Shown piece after piece: positions 1-6,891 of a DNA stretch of 7,922 bases (the stretch's first letter is position 1; every line of letters begins with the position of its first letter). The stretch lies in NCBI GenBank assembly GCA_018820745.1, contig JAHJNP010000035.1, positions 1 through 7,922 of the forward strand. The letters run 5' to 3'. The translations under genes and the position numbers were made by a program. A model generated the notes under the pieces. It saw only the letters and a list, made by a program, of their open reading frames with translations, searched no databases and had not been told where the DNA came from. The DNA comes from Gammaproteobacteria bacterium. GTDB lineage: Bacteria; Pseudomonadota; Gammaproteobacteria; Burkholderiales; Thiobacillaceae.

Positions 1-1
1 C

Positions 2-2083
2 CGGGTCATCCAGCACAACCTCGACTGGGTCTGGCCCTACTGGATCGAACGCCAGTTCGACCCGCGCGACGTGTCGTTCATCCCGCGCGCCTTTTCCATC
101 ACCCATGTCAATCTCACCCACCGCAACTGGACCGCGGTCGGCTATCCGGATTGCCCGGAGCTGCCAATCGTCGATCCCCGCGGGCTGCTGACCCCCCTGC
201 TCGACGGCTGGTCGCTCGACGGCTGGCTGCTGGCCGAGGACGGGCGCTGCCTGCTGCCGTCGCGGGCCGCCGAGTGCCGCCAGCGGCAGGAGATGGACTG
301 CCAGGACATCGACGCCGGCGTTCGCATCACCACCGATACGGAAACGGCCGGGCTGGCGCTGACCAGCAGCGCCTGGGTCGAGCTCGAAGCGGGCGTCCCG
401 GTGTGCAAGCTGCGGCTGCAGGCGCGGGCCGACAGCAACGCCCGGCTGGTGCTGGCGCTGCGCCCGGCAAACCCGGAGGGCATCAGCTTCATCCATCAGG
501 TCAGCCTGTCGCCGGCGCGCGATGCCTGGACCATCGACGACGCCCAGCGGGTCGAATTCGGCGCCCCCGCCGAACGGCATCACGTCTCCGATTACCGCCA
601 CGGCGACGTGTTCATTCATCTCAGGGATCGGGACGACCAGACCGAAGGCACCTGCGGCGTGGGGATGGTCACCGCGGCGGCGCTGTTCCCGGTCAAGGCC
701 GGAGAAGACGCCGAAATCACCGCAACCATCCCGCTCGCGGCCACCGGAGCCGACCCCCTCCCCACTCATGCCTGGCAGTCGGCGCGGCGAGGACACTGCA
801 CGCTTACCTGTCCGGAGCCGCGTTACCAGTTCCTCTACGACGCCGCGTTCACCTCGCTGATCCTGCATTCGCCGGACGACGTCTACCCCGGCCCCTACAC
901 CTACAAGCGGTTCTGGTTCCGCGATGCCGCCTTCATCATCCACGCCATGCTGTGCGCCGGCCTCACCGATCGCGCCGAGCGCGCGCTGGCGCGCTTTCCG
1001 GCGCGGCAGACCGCGCTCGGCTATTTCCGTTCGCAGGAGGGCGAATGGGACGCCAACGGCGAGGTATTGTGGATCCTGCAGCGCTTTTTTGAACTGACCG
1101 GCCGGCCGCCCGCCGCCGAATGGCTCGGCCCGATCCGGCGCGGCGCCCGCTGGATCATGCGCAAGCGGCTCAGCGACGATCTGGACGCGCCGCATGCCGG
1201 GCTGCTGCCGGCCGGCTTCAGCGCCGAACACCTGGGGCCCAACGACTATTACTACTGGGACGATTTCTGGGGGATCGCCGGCCTGCGCGCGGCGGCAGCC
1301 ATGCTGGCAAACATGGACCCCAGCCACAGCCGGGAATTCGCGCAGGCCGCCGACGATTTTGCGGCGGCGGTGGAAAGCAGCCTGGCCGGCTGCGAAGCAC
1401 GGCTCGGCCGTCCGTCCATGCCGGCGTCGCCCTATCGCCGGCTGGATGCCGGCGCCATCGGCTCGCTGGCGTGCGGCTATCCGGTGCAGCTCTATGCGGC
1501 GGACGATCCGCGCCTGCTCGATTGCGTCGAGTTCCTGCTCGACCGCTGTTTCGTCAAGGGCGCGTTCTACCAGGACATGATCCATTCCGGCCTCAACGCC
1601 TACCTCACCCTGCACGTCGCCCAGGTGCTGCTGCGCGCCGGCGACCCGCGCTATCTCGACCTGATGGATGCGGTCGCCGCCCTCGCCTCGCCGAGCGGCC
1701 AGTGGCCGGAGGCGATCCATCCGCTGACCGGCGGCGGCTGCATGGGCGACGGCCACCATGTCTGGGCCGCCGCCGAGTGGCTCTTGATGATCCGCAACTG
1801 CTTCGTGCGCGAGGAAGGCGACTGCCTCATCCTGTGTGCGGGGATTCCGGCGCGCTGGCTCGACCAGGGAACGCCGATCCGCTTCGGCCCCGCGCCGACA
1901 CGTTTTGGCCCGGTGTCGATCAGCATTACGCCGGTTCCCGGCCATCCGCCGCGCGTCGAGTGGCAGGGCGACTGGCACCGCAGCGCGCCGCCGGTCGAGA
2001 TCCACCTGCCCGGTTTCGCGCCGGCCAGCCCGCAAGCCGGTGCCGGCTCGGTCGTCCTCGTCGACGGGGAGCCGGGGGCATGA
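2..2083 (+). CDS. Amylo-alpha-1,6-glucosidase-like six-hairpin glycosidase, 5' truncated by window edge
   Basis: The reading frame is open from base 2 to the TGA at 2081-2083 (693 codons), so the start lies left of the window. The GTG at 71 is an internal valine, because the frame reads sensibly before it (DWVWPYWIERQFDPRDVSFIP). Residues 1 to about 270 look beta-rich, like the N-terminal sandwich of glycogen-debranching-type hydrolases. From about residue 295 the protein is helical and resembles an (alpha/alpha)6 barrel: FWFRDAAF (Asp308), EWDANGE (Asp350, Glu354), YYYWDDFWG, and GDGHHVWAAAEW (His585-586, Glu592). In this clan, acidic residues in such motifs act as general acid or base. I see no membrane segment in the visible part. 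It leads an apparent operon with a GT4 transferase, so it may trim or remodel an alpha-glucan or oligosaccharide. The family call is fairly good; the substrate is unknown and the catalytic residues are inferred. Confidence 0.72.
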   Translation, partial: RVIQHNLDWVWPYWIERQFDPRDVSFIPRAFSITHVNLTHRNWTAVGYPDCPELPIVDPRGLLTPLLDGWSLDGWLLAEDGRCLLPSRAAECRQRQEMDCQDIDAGVRITTDTETAGLALTSSAWVELEAGVPVCKLRLQARADSNARLVLALRPANPEGISFIHQVSLSPARDAWTIDDAQRVEFGAPAERHHVSDYRHGDVFIHLRDRDDQTEGTCGVGMVTAAALFPVKAGEDAEITATIPLAATGADPLPTHAWQSARRGHCTLTCPEPRYQFLYDAAFTSLILHSPDDVYPGPYTYKRFWFRDAAFIIHAMLCAGLTDRAERALARFPARQTALGYFRSQEGEWDANGEVLWILQRFFELTGRPPAAEWLGPIRRGARWIMRKRLSDDLDAPHAGLLPAGFSAEHLGPNDYYYWDDFWGIAGLRAAAAMLANMDPSHSREFAQAADDFAAAVESSLAGCEARLGRPSMPASPYRRLDAGAIGSLACGYPVQLYAADDPRLLDCVEFLLDRCFVKGAFYQDMIHSGLNAYLTLHVAQVLLRAGDPRYLDLMDAVAALASPSGQWPEAIHPLTGGGCMGDGHHVWAAAEWLLMIRNCFVREEGDCLILCAGIPARWLDQGTPIRFGPAPTRFGPVSISITPVPGHPPRVEWQGDWHRSAPPVEIHLPGFAPASPQAGAGSVVLVDGEPGA

Positions 2084-2253
2084 ACTCAAATTCCTCACCA
2101 CAGAGGCACAGAGGCACAGAGAAAAACCAATGGGTCGTTTCTGCCTGGCACCTCGCCCGAAGGCATACCGCCGGAAAATCGACAATCCATTGTTTTTTCG
2201 ATTCTCTCTATGCCTCTGTGCCTCTGTGGTTCAAACGGGGGTTTCAAGGATGA
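2080..2253 (+). CDS. 57-codon bridging ORF across the hairpin repeat
   Basis: This ORF starts at an ATG that overlaps the upstream stop (ATGA, 2080-2083). Its own TGA overlaps the ATG of the glycosyltransferase (ATGA, 2250-2253). A GGGGAG Shine-Dalgarno-like run at 2066-2071 sits 8 nt before its start. The peptide is basic and low in complexity (begins MNSNSSPQRHRGTEKNQW), and nearly all of it is encoded by the inverted-repeat element, so a conserved protein function is unlikely. It could matter as a ribosome path: translation leaving the glycosidase gene can run through it to the glycosyltransferase start, unwinding the hairpin on the way. The alternative is that it is a chance reading of the repeat. 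Confidence 0.35.
   Translation: MNSNSSPQRHRGTEKNQWVVSAWHLARRHTAGKSTIHCFFDSLYASVPLWFKRGFQG
2097..2230. repeat. MITE/REP-like long inverted repeat ('CACAGAGGCACAGAGG' class)
   Basis: The outer arms 2097-2122 and 2205-2230 are 26-nt inverted repeats with one mismatch (ACCACAGAGGCACAGAGGCA at the left end). Pairing continues inward with small bulges: AAAAA 2122-2126 with T-run 2193-2198, CAATGG 2128-2133 with CCATTG 2187-2192, GTCG 2134-2137 with CGAC 2180-2183, and TGCC 2142-2145 with GGCA 2162-2165. Nearly the whole 134 bp folds on itself and is less GC-rich than its flanks. From general knowledge, repeats of this sequence type are scattered between genes in many bacterial genomes. They often generate spurious peptides containing TEAQRHRE and LCLCASV, and both strings appear when this stretch is translated in another frame. 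It carries no transposase, so it would be non-autonomous. Confidence 0.85.
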
Positions 2254-3536
2254 ACATTCTCATCCTCACCAACACCTTCAGCCCGCACGTCGGCGGCGTG
2301 GCGCGCTCGGTCACGGCGTTCACCGAGGAATACCGCACGCGCGGGCACCGGGTGCTGGTGGTGGCACCCGAATTCCCCGACATGCCGCAGCACGAGGTCG
2401 ACGTGGTGCGCATTCCCGCGATCCAGAATTTCAACGCCAGCGATTTCTCCGTGGTGCTGCCGATCCATCCGCCGCTGACCGACACGCTCGACGCCTTCCG
2501 CCCCGATGTCGTGCACTCCCAGCACCCCTTCCTGCTCGGCATGACCGCGGTGCGGATCGCGCGCCGCCGGGGGCTGCCGCTGGTGTTCACCCACCACACC
2601 CTGTACGAGCGCTATACCCACTATGTTCCCGGCGACTCGCCCGCGCTGAAGCGCTTCACCATCGAACTGGCCACCCGCTACGCCAACCTCGCCGACCAGG
2701 TCTTCGCCCCCAGCGAGAGCATCCGCGACCTGTTACAGCAGCGCGGCGTCGTCACGCCGATTGCGGTGGTGCCCACCGGCGTGCGCCTGGAGCACTTCGC
2801 GCACGGCGACGGCCCCGCCTTCCGCCGGCAGATGGGCATTCCAGAAGACGCCTTCGTGGTCGGCCACCTGGGCCGCCTGGCGCCGGAAAAGAACCTGGAA
2901 TTCCTGGCCCGGGCGGTCGCCGACTTTGTCGGCAGTCAGCCGCACGCGCATTTTCTGGTGATCGGCAGCGGCCCCGCCGAAGCCGCCATGCGCGACGTGT
3001 TTGCCCGGGCGGGCCTCGAAGCGCGCCTGCATGTTGCCGGCATCCTGCAGCAGCAGGCACTGGCCGATGCCCTGCATGCCATGGATGTGTTCGCCTTCGC
3101 GTCGACCAGCGAGACGCAGGGCATGGTGCTGACCGAAGCCATGGCGGCCGGCCTGCCGGTGGTCGCCCTCGATGCGCCCGGCGCACGGGAAGTGGTGCGC
3201 GACCGGCACAACGGCCGCCTGCTGCACGAGGCCACGCCCGCGGCATTCAGCGCCGCCCTGCAGTGGGTGGCCTCGCTGGACGCCGGATCAGTGCGCGGCC
3301 TGAAACAGGCCGCGCTCGACACCGCCGAGGCCTTTTCGATGCCCCGCTCGGCGGACAGGGCCCTGGCCTGCTACGAATCCCTCAAGCCCGGAAAAGCCGC
3401 CGGGTCAGGCGCGGACGTGAGCGCCTGGGAAGAGGTCATGACCGCGATCAGTACGGAGTGGGACATCCTGAAAAGCGTGGCGGGCGCGGGCGACGCGGCC
3501 CTGGGGACCCGCTTGTTTCCCGAAAAGGAAGACTGA
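2250..3536 (+). CDS. GT4-family glycosyltransferase, diacylglycerol glucosyltransferase-like
   Basis: A 428-residue GT-B retaining transferase. The N-terminal Rossmann half starts MNILILTNTFSPHVGGVARS, with the acceptor/donor Gly-Gly loop at residues 15-16. FTHHTLYERYTHYVP follows (His115-116), a pattern typical of alpha-glucosyl- and mannosyl-diacylglycerol synthases. The C-terminal donor half carries GRLAPEKN (208-215; Arg209 and Lys214 are the usual diphosphate contacts) and SETQGMVLTEAMAAG, giving the EX7E motif Glu288/Glu296. There is no signal peptide or transmembrane helix, so a cytoplasmic or membrane-peripheral enzyme is expected. I chose ATG 2250 because it opens the conserved fold; an in-frame extension further left runs through the repeat and the previous gene. 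A G-run at 2237-2241 lies 8 nt upstream of the start. It probably transfers a sugar from a nucleotide donor to a lipid or envelope acceptor; the exact donor and acceptor cannot be read from sequence. Confidence 0.9.
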   Translation: MNILILTNTFSPHVGGVARSVTAFTEEYRTRGHRVLVVAPEFPDMPQHEVDVVRIPAIQNFNASDFSVVLPIHPPLTDTLDAFRPDVVHSQHPFLLGMTAVRIARRRGLPLVFTHHTLYERYTHYVPGDSPALKRFTIELATRYANLADQVFAPSESIRDLLQQRGVVTPIAVVPTGVRLEHFAHGDGPAFRRQMGIPEDAFVVGHLGRLAPEKNLEFLARAVADFVGSQPHAHFLVIGSGPAEAAMRDVFARAGLEARLHVAGILQQQALADALHAMDVFAFASTSETQGMVLTEAMAAGLPVVALDAPGAREVVRDRHNGRLLHEATPAAFSAALQWVASLDAGSVRGLKQAALDTAEAFSMPRSADRALACYESLKPGKAAGSGADVSAWEEVMTAISTEWDILKSVAGAGDAALGTRLFPEKED

Positions 3537-3607
3537 TGCATTGCGGCGATGGGGCAGCCAGGCGAGTGCTTCGGCCGCCGCCAACTGCCGCGGGCGTGAG
3601 CGGATAG
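3536..3607 (+). CDS. 23-codon ORF coupling the glycosyltransferase stop to the phosphodiesterase start
   Basis: The ATG at 3536 overlaps the glycosyltransferase stop (TGATG) and has AAAAGGA at 3524-3530, a Shine-Dalgarno-like site about 5 nt upstream. The frame stops at TAG 3605-3607, only three bases before the ATG of the phosphodiesterase at 3611, and it is the same frame as that gene. The peptide (MHCGDGAARRVLRPPP then TAAGVSG) matches nothing I know. It may be a small coupling ORF, or the original start of the next gene now cut off by an amber codon. It is translatable on its face; functional status is uncertain. Confidence 0.3.
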   Translation: MHCGDGAARRVLRPPPTAAGVSG

Positions 3608-3610
3608 CCC

Positions 3611-6031
3611 ATGCTCACTCAAATCGAGACCTTCTTCCGTCGTCTGCGCCGCAACCTCAGTCGCAGTGTCTGGCTGGCGCGCCTGTTGCGGCTGCCTGTG
3701 TCGGAGGGATCGCCGACGCGGCCGGGGCTGATCATGATCCAGATCGACGGGCTCTCGCAGCCGCAGTTCGAGCGCGCCCTGGGCCGCGGTGAACTGCCGT
3801 TCCTGCGGCGGCTGCTCAGGCGCGAACACTATCAGCTGCATGCCCACTATTCGGGCCTGCCGTCGACGACGCCCGCAGTCCAGGCCGAACTCTTCTATGG
3901 CATCAAGGGTGCCGTCCCGGCGTTCTCCTTCAGGGACCACGAATCGCGCGGGATCGTCCGCATGTACGAACCGGATACGGCGGCGCGCATCGAGGCGCTG
4001 AACGTCGACAATGGCGACGAGGCGCTGCTCGCGGGCGGCAGTGCCTACTCCGACAGCTACACCGGGGGGGCAGCGGAACCGCATTTCTGTCCGTCATCGA
4101 TGGGATGGGGGCCGACGCTGCGCGCAGCCAATCCGCTGGTACTGCTGGCGTTTCTGCTCAGCAATTTCTACAGTTTCCTGCGCGTCGCCGTCCTGTTGGT
4201 GATGGAGCTGGGCCTGGCGCTGCACGATTTTGTGCGCGGCCTGATCGCAGGGCAGGATTTCTTCAAGGAACTGAAATTCGTTCCGACCCGGGTCGCCATT
4301 TCCATCCTGCTGCGCGAACTCTGCGTGATCGGCGGCAAGATCGACATCAGCCGCGGCCTGCCCATCATCCACCTCAACTTCCTCGGTTACGACGAGCAGT
4401 CGCACCGCCGCGGCCCGCGCTCGCTGTTTGCCCACTGGACGCTGAAGGGAATCGACGACGCCGTCGCCCGCTTGTGGCGCGCCGCCAACCACGCCCCCTG
4501 GCGGCACTATGAGGTCTGGGTCTATTCCGATCACGGACAGGCCGCCGTCCGGCCCTACCAGAAGGTCCAGGGCTATACCCTGGAGGATGCGGTGACAGCG
4601 GCGTTCGAGAAACTGGGCACGACGGGGCTGAAAATCCGCACCAAAAACGCGGGGGGCATCCAGACCCAGCGGGTTCGCTTCCTGGGCGGCCGGAAAATTC
4701 AGCATCTGTTCTCGGTGCTCGGCATCAACGACGAGGAAGCCGATGAGGCGCACCCCCTTGTCGCCGCCCTGGGGCCCGTGGGCCATGTCTATTTTCCGCA
4801 GGCCCTGACCGGCGACGCGCGCGATTTTGTCGCCCGCGAACTGGCGCGCACGCACCGGGTTCCGCTCGTGCTCAGCGTGGAAGCCCCGGGCGTGCTGTGC
4901 GCCCGCACCGAGGCCGGCGAATTCCGCTTGCCGCAGGACCGCACCGCGCTGCTGGGTGCGCAGCATCCGTTTCTCGATTCGATCGGCGAAGACCTGGTGC
5001 GCCTGTGCGAACACGCCGAGGCCGGCGACCTCGTCCTGCTCGGCTGGCGCGACGGCGTCATCCCGATGAGCTTTGCCACGGAGAACGGCGCGCACGCCGG
5101 TGCGTCGCCGGAGGAAACCAACGGCTTCGCCCTGCTTCCCCAGGACACGCCGCTGGCGGCGCGCGATCATGACTATCTGCGTCCGCTCGACCTGCGCAAA
5201 GCGGCGCTGCAGCATCTGGGACGACCGGACCATCAACCCCGTGGCGTCCGCAAACGAATCGCCGCCACCCGGACGGATTGCCTGCGCGTCATGACCTACA
5301 ACGTGCACGGCTGCGTCGGCATGGACGGCAAGCTCGATGCCGAACGCATCGCCCGCGTGATTGCCCGCGCCCGGCCCGATGTGGTGGCGCTGCAGGAGCT
5401 TGACGTGGGCCGCGAGCGCAGCCAGGGCATGGACCAGGCGCAGCTGATCGCCCGTTACCTGGAAATGGAGTTCCATTTCCACCCGGCCATGCACCTCGAG
5501 GAAGAACGCTATGGAGATGCCATCCTGACGCACCTGCCGCAACGCCTGGTCAAGGCCGGTCCGCTTCCCGGACTCGCCGGCAAACCCTACCTGGAACCGC
5601 GCGGCGCGCTCTGGGTGGCCGTCGACCTGCACGGCAGGGAGGTTCAGATCATCAATACCCATCTTGGCCTCTACCCGCGCGAACGCGCGGCCCAGGTCGA
5701 GGCCCTGCTCGGCAGCGACTGGCTGGCGCACGAACAGTGCCAGGGACCGGTCATTCTGTGCGGCGACCTCAACGCATTGCCGTCATCGCCAGTGTGCCGC
5801 CGACTCGGCAGTCAGCTTGAAGACGCCCAAACCGCAGCAAAGCACCACCGCCCCAAAGCCACCTTTTCCAGCCGCCTCCCCCGCATGCGCATCGACCATG
5901 TCTTCATCCGCCCCGGGCTGGAAGTGACCGGCATCGAGGTTCCCGATTCGGAACTGGCGCGCGTCGCCTCCGACCATCTGCCCCTGGTTGCGGAGATCCG
6001 CATTCCGGGTGGGCCCGCCGGCACCGGTTGA
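3611..6031 (+). CDS. Fusion protein: alkaline-phosphatase-superfamily phosphodiesterase plus EEP-family phosphoesterase
   Basis: This 806-residue protein has two hydrolase domains. Residues 40 to about 510 are type I phosphodiesterase/nucleotide-pyrophosphatase-like. Candidate two-metal ligands are all present: Asp46 (MIQIDG), nucleophile Thr86 or Thr87 (PSTTP), Asp261 and His265 (YDEQSH), Asp307-His308 (YSDHGQ) and His495 (GAHAG). A hydrophobic stretch at 174-215 interrupts this domain and may touch or enter the membrane; I see no clear N-terminal signal peptide. Residues 560-800 form an endonuclease/exonuclease/phosphatase fold with Asn564/His566 (YNVHG), Glu596 (LQELD), Asn682/His684 (NTHLG), Asp719/Asn721 (GDLNALP), Asp762/His763 and Asp788/His789 (SDHLPL). 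This C-terminal half resembles the ElsH/YbhP type of metal-dependent hydrolases. The start ATG follows an in-frame TAG at 3605; GAGCGGA at 3598-3604 is a weak ribosome site. Substrates are unknown; operon position suggests phospholipid or sugar-phosphate chemistry. Confidence 0.88.
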   Translation: MLTQIETFFRRLRRNLSRSVWLARLLRLPVSEGSPTRPGLIMIQIDGLSQPQFERALGRGELPFLRRLLRREHYQLHAHYSGLPSTTPAVQAELFYGIKGAVPAFSFRDHESRGIVRMYEPDTAARIEALNVDNGDEALLAGGSAYSDSYTGGAAEPHFCPSSMGWGPTLRAANPLVLLAFLLSNFYSFLRVAVLLVMELGLALHDFVRGLIAGQDFFKELKFVPTRVAISILLRELCVIGGKIDISRGLPIIHLNFLGYDEQSHRRGPRSLFAHWTLKGIDDAVARLWRAANHAPWRHYEVWVYSDHGQAAVRPYQKVQGYTLEDAVTAAFEKLGTTGLKIRTKNAGGIQTQRVRFLGGRKIQHLFSVLGINDEEADEAHPLVAALGPVGHVYFPQALTGDARDFVARELARTHRVPLVLSVEAPGVLCARTEAGEFRLPQDRTALLGAQHPFLDSIGEDLVRLCEHAEAGDLVLLGWRDGVIPMSFATENGAHAGASPEETNGFALLPQDTPLAARDHDYLRPLDLRKAALQHLGRPDHQPRGVRKRIAATRTDCLRVMTYNVHGCVGMDGKLDAERIARVIARARPDVVALQELDVGRERSQGMDQAQLIARYLEMEFHFHPAMHLEEERYGDAILTHLPQRLVKAGPLPGLAGKPYLEPRGALWVAVDLHGREVQIINTHLGLYPRERAAQVEALLGSDWLAHEQCQGPVILCGDLNALPSSPVCRRLGSQLEDAQTAAKHHRPKATFSSRLPRMRIDHVFIRPGLEVTGIEVPDSELARVASDHLPLVAEIRIPGGPAGTG

Positions 6032-6106
6032 GGCCCGGGTCTTCGCCCGCGCGCCGGCGGGACCGGCGGATCCCATGTGCTATGTTGAACTCGGAGGTGC
6101 CCCACC

Positions 6107-6841
6107 ATGCAAAACGGAAATCCTGTTCTTAAAATTGTACAGGCGGCGCTTGAACGTGAACCGCACATCAACCTGCATCGCTGGCCCGTCCATCTCGACC
6201 TGACCGACGACAGCGTTCTGATCATGGAAGGCGACGTGGAAAGCATTGCTGCAAAAAAGCGTGCCCTTGAACTTGCGGGTGCAGTAAGCAATGTGCGCGG
6301 CGTGGTCGACCGGCTGCACGTGGCGCCTGCGGAACACAAGGGCGACGGCGAGATTCTGGGTGTCCTTGAAACCTTCCTGCTCGACGCGCGCGATTTGAAG
6401 AACTGCTCGCTGCGCGTGATGAAAAAGGGTGAAACCATCACCGTGCAGGAAATCCTGGACGACGACGCCAGCGGCGACATCCTGGTCTCGGTGAAGGATG
6501 GGGTGGCGACGCTGGACGGCTGGGTCATCAGCCTTTCGCACAAACGGCTGGCAGGCGTTCTGGCGTGGTGGGTGCCCGGCTGTCGCGACGTGGTGGACGC
6601 GCTGGAGGTGCTGCCGCCGGAGCAGGACAACGACGATGAAGTCAGCGATGCCCTGTCGCTGGTGCTGGAAATGGACCCGATGATCCCCCACCCCGAGCAG
6701 ATCCGCGTCCGCACCCACGATTACGTGGTCACGCTGGACGGCCTGGTCGCCACCCAGGCCGAGAAGGACCGGGCCGAACAGGATGCCTGGTGCCTGTTCG
6801 CCGTGGACAAGGTCATCAACCAGCTCGCCGTGGGCCGGTAG
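6107..6841 (+). CDS. Triple BON-domain protein, cytoplasmic
   Basis: A 244-residue protein consisting of three BON-type repeats at about 7-72, 82-168 and 177-242. Each ends with the characteristic strand-Gly-helix-strand pattern: VLIMEGDVESIAAKKRA then VRGVVDRLHV; ATLDGWVISLSHKRLA then CRDVVDALEV; VTLDGLVATQAEKDRAEQDA then VDKVINQLAV. The conserved glycines are Gly42, Gly138 and Gly212. The middle repeat carries about 30 extra residues before its core. BON domains are known mostly from periplasmic or outer-membrane proteins and are thought to bind membranes or ligands. Here no signal peptide or lipobox is visible, so a cytoplasmic location is inferred. The start is well fixed by GGAGGTG at 6093-6099 about 7 to 9 nt upstream. 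The gene follows the phosphodiesterase by 75 bp in the same direction and may share its transcript. Its 5' end uses more AT-rich codons than its neighbours. Exact role unknown. Confidence 0.85.
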   Translation: MQNGNPVLKIVQAALEREPHINLHRWPVHLDLTDDSVLIMEGDVESIAAKKRALELAGAVSNVRGVVDRLHVAPAEHKGDGEILGVLETFLLDARDLKNCSLRVMKKGETITVQEILDDDASGDILVSVKDGVATLDGWVISLSHKRLAGVLAWWVPGCRDVVDALEVLPPEQDNDDEVSDALSLVLEMDPMIPHPEQIRVRTHDYVVTLDGLVATQAEKDRAEQDAWCLFAVDKVINQLAVGR

Positions 6842-6888
6842 CGCCGTCCACGGCGAGCCGCCCTCTGTTCCGGGCCGCTGCCGCCCGG
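6842..6888. terminator. Candidate hairpin pair between convergent genes
   Basis: The 50 bp between the BON stop (6841) and the opposing stop (6892) contain CGCCG-TCCA-CGGCG (6842-6855) and CCGGGC-N7-GCCCGG (6870-6888). Their place between convergent genes fits bidirectional termination, but neither is followed by a T-run on either strand, so intrinsic termination is unproven. Confidence 0.35.
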
Positions 6889-6891
6889 CCG

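Noticed and set aside
71..73. GTG as start of the first gene
   Set aside because: The frame is open to the left edge and the residues before it continue the same protein (DWVWPYWIERQF), so this is an internal valine.
1836..2249. In-frame leftward extension of the glycosyltransferase reading frame
   Set aside because: It runs antiregister through the glycosidase end and the repeat, giving low-complexity arginine-rich and TEAQRHRE/LCLCASV text; the conserved GT4 fold begins exactly at ATG 2250.
4094..5731. 545-codon open frame on the minus strand
   Set aside because: It is the complement of the phosphodiesterase/EEP gene, whose catalytic motifs are all on the plus strand; long antisense frames are expected at this GC content.
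6032..6106. Promoter and GC hairpin before the BON gene
   Set aside because: TGCTATGTT (6078-6086) resembles an extended -10, but no -35 is visible; CCCGC-N6-GCGGG nearby has no T-run. Not strong enough to list as features.
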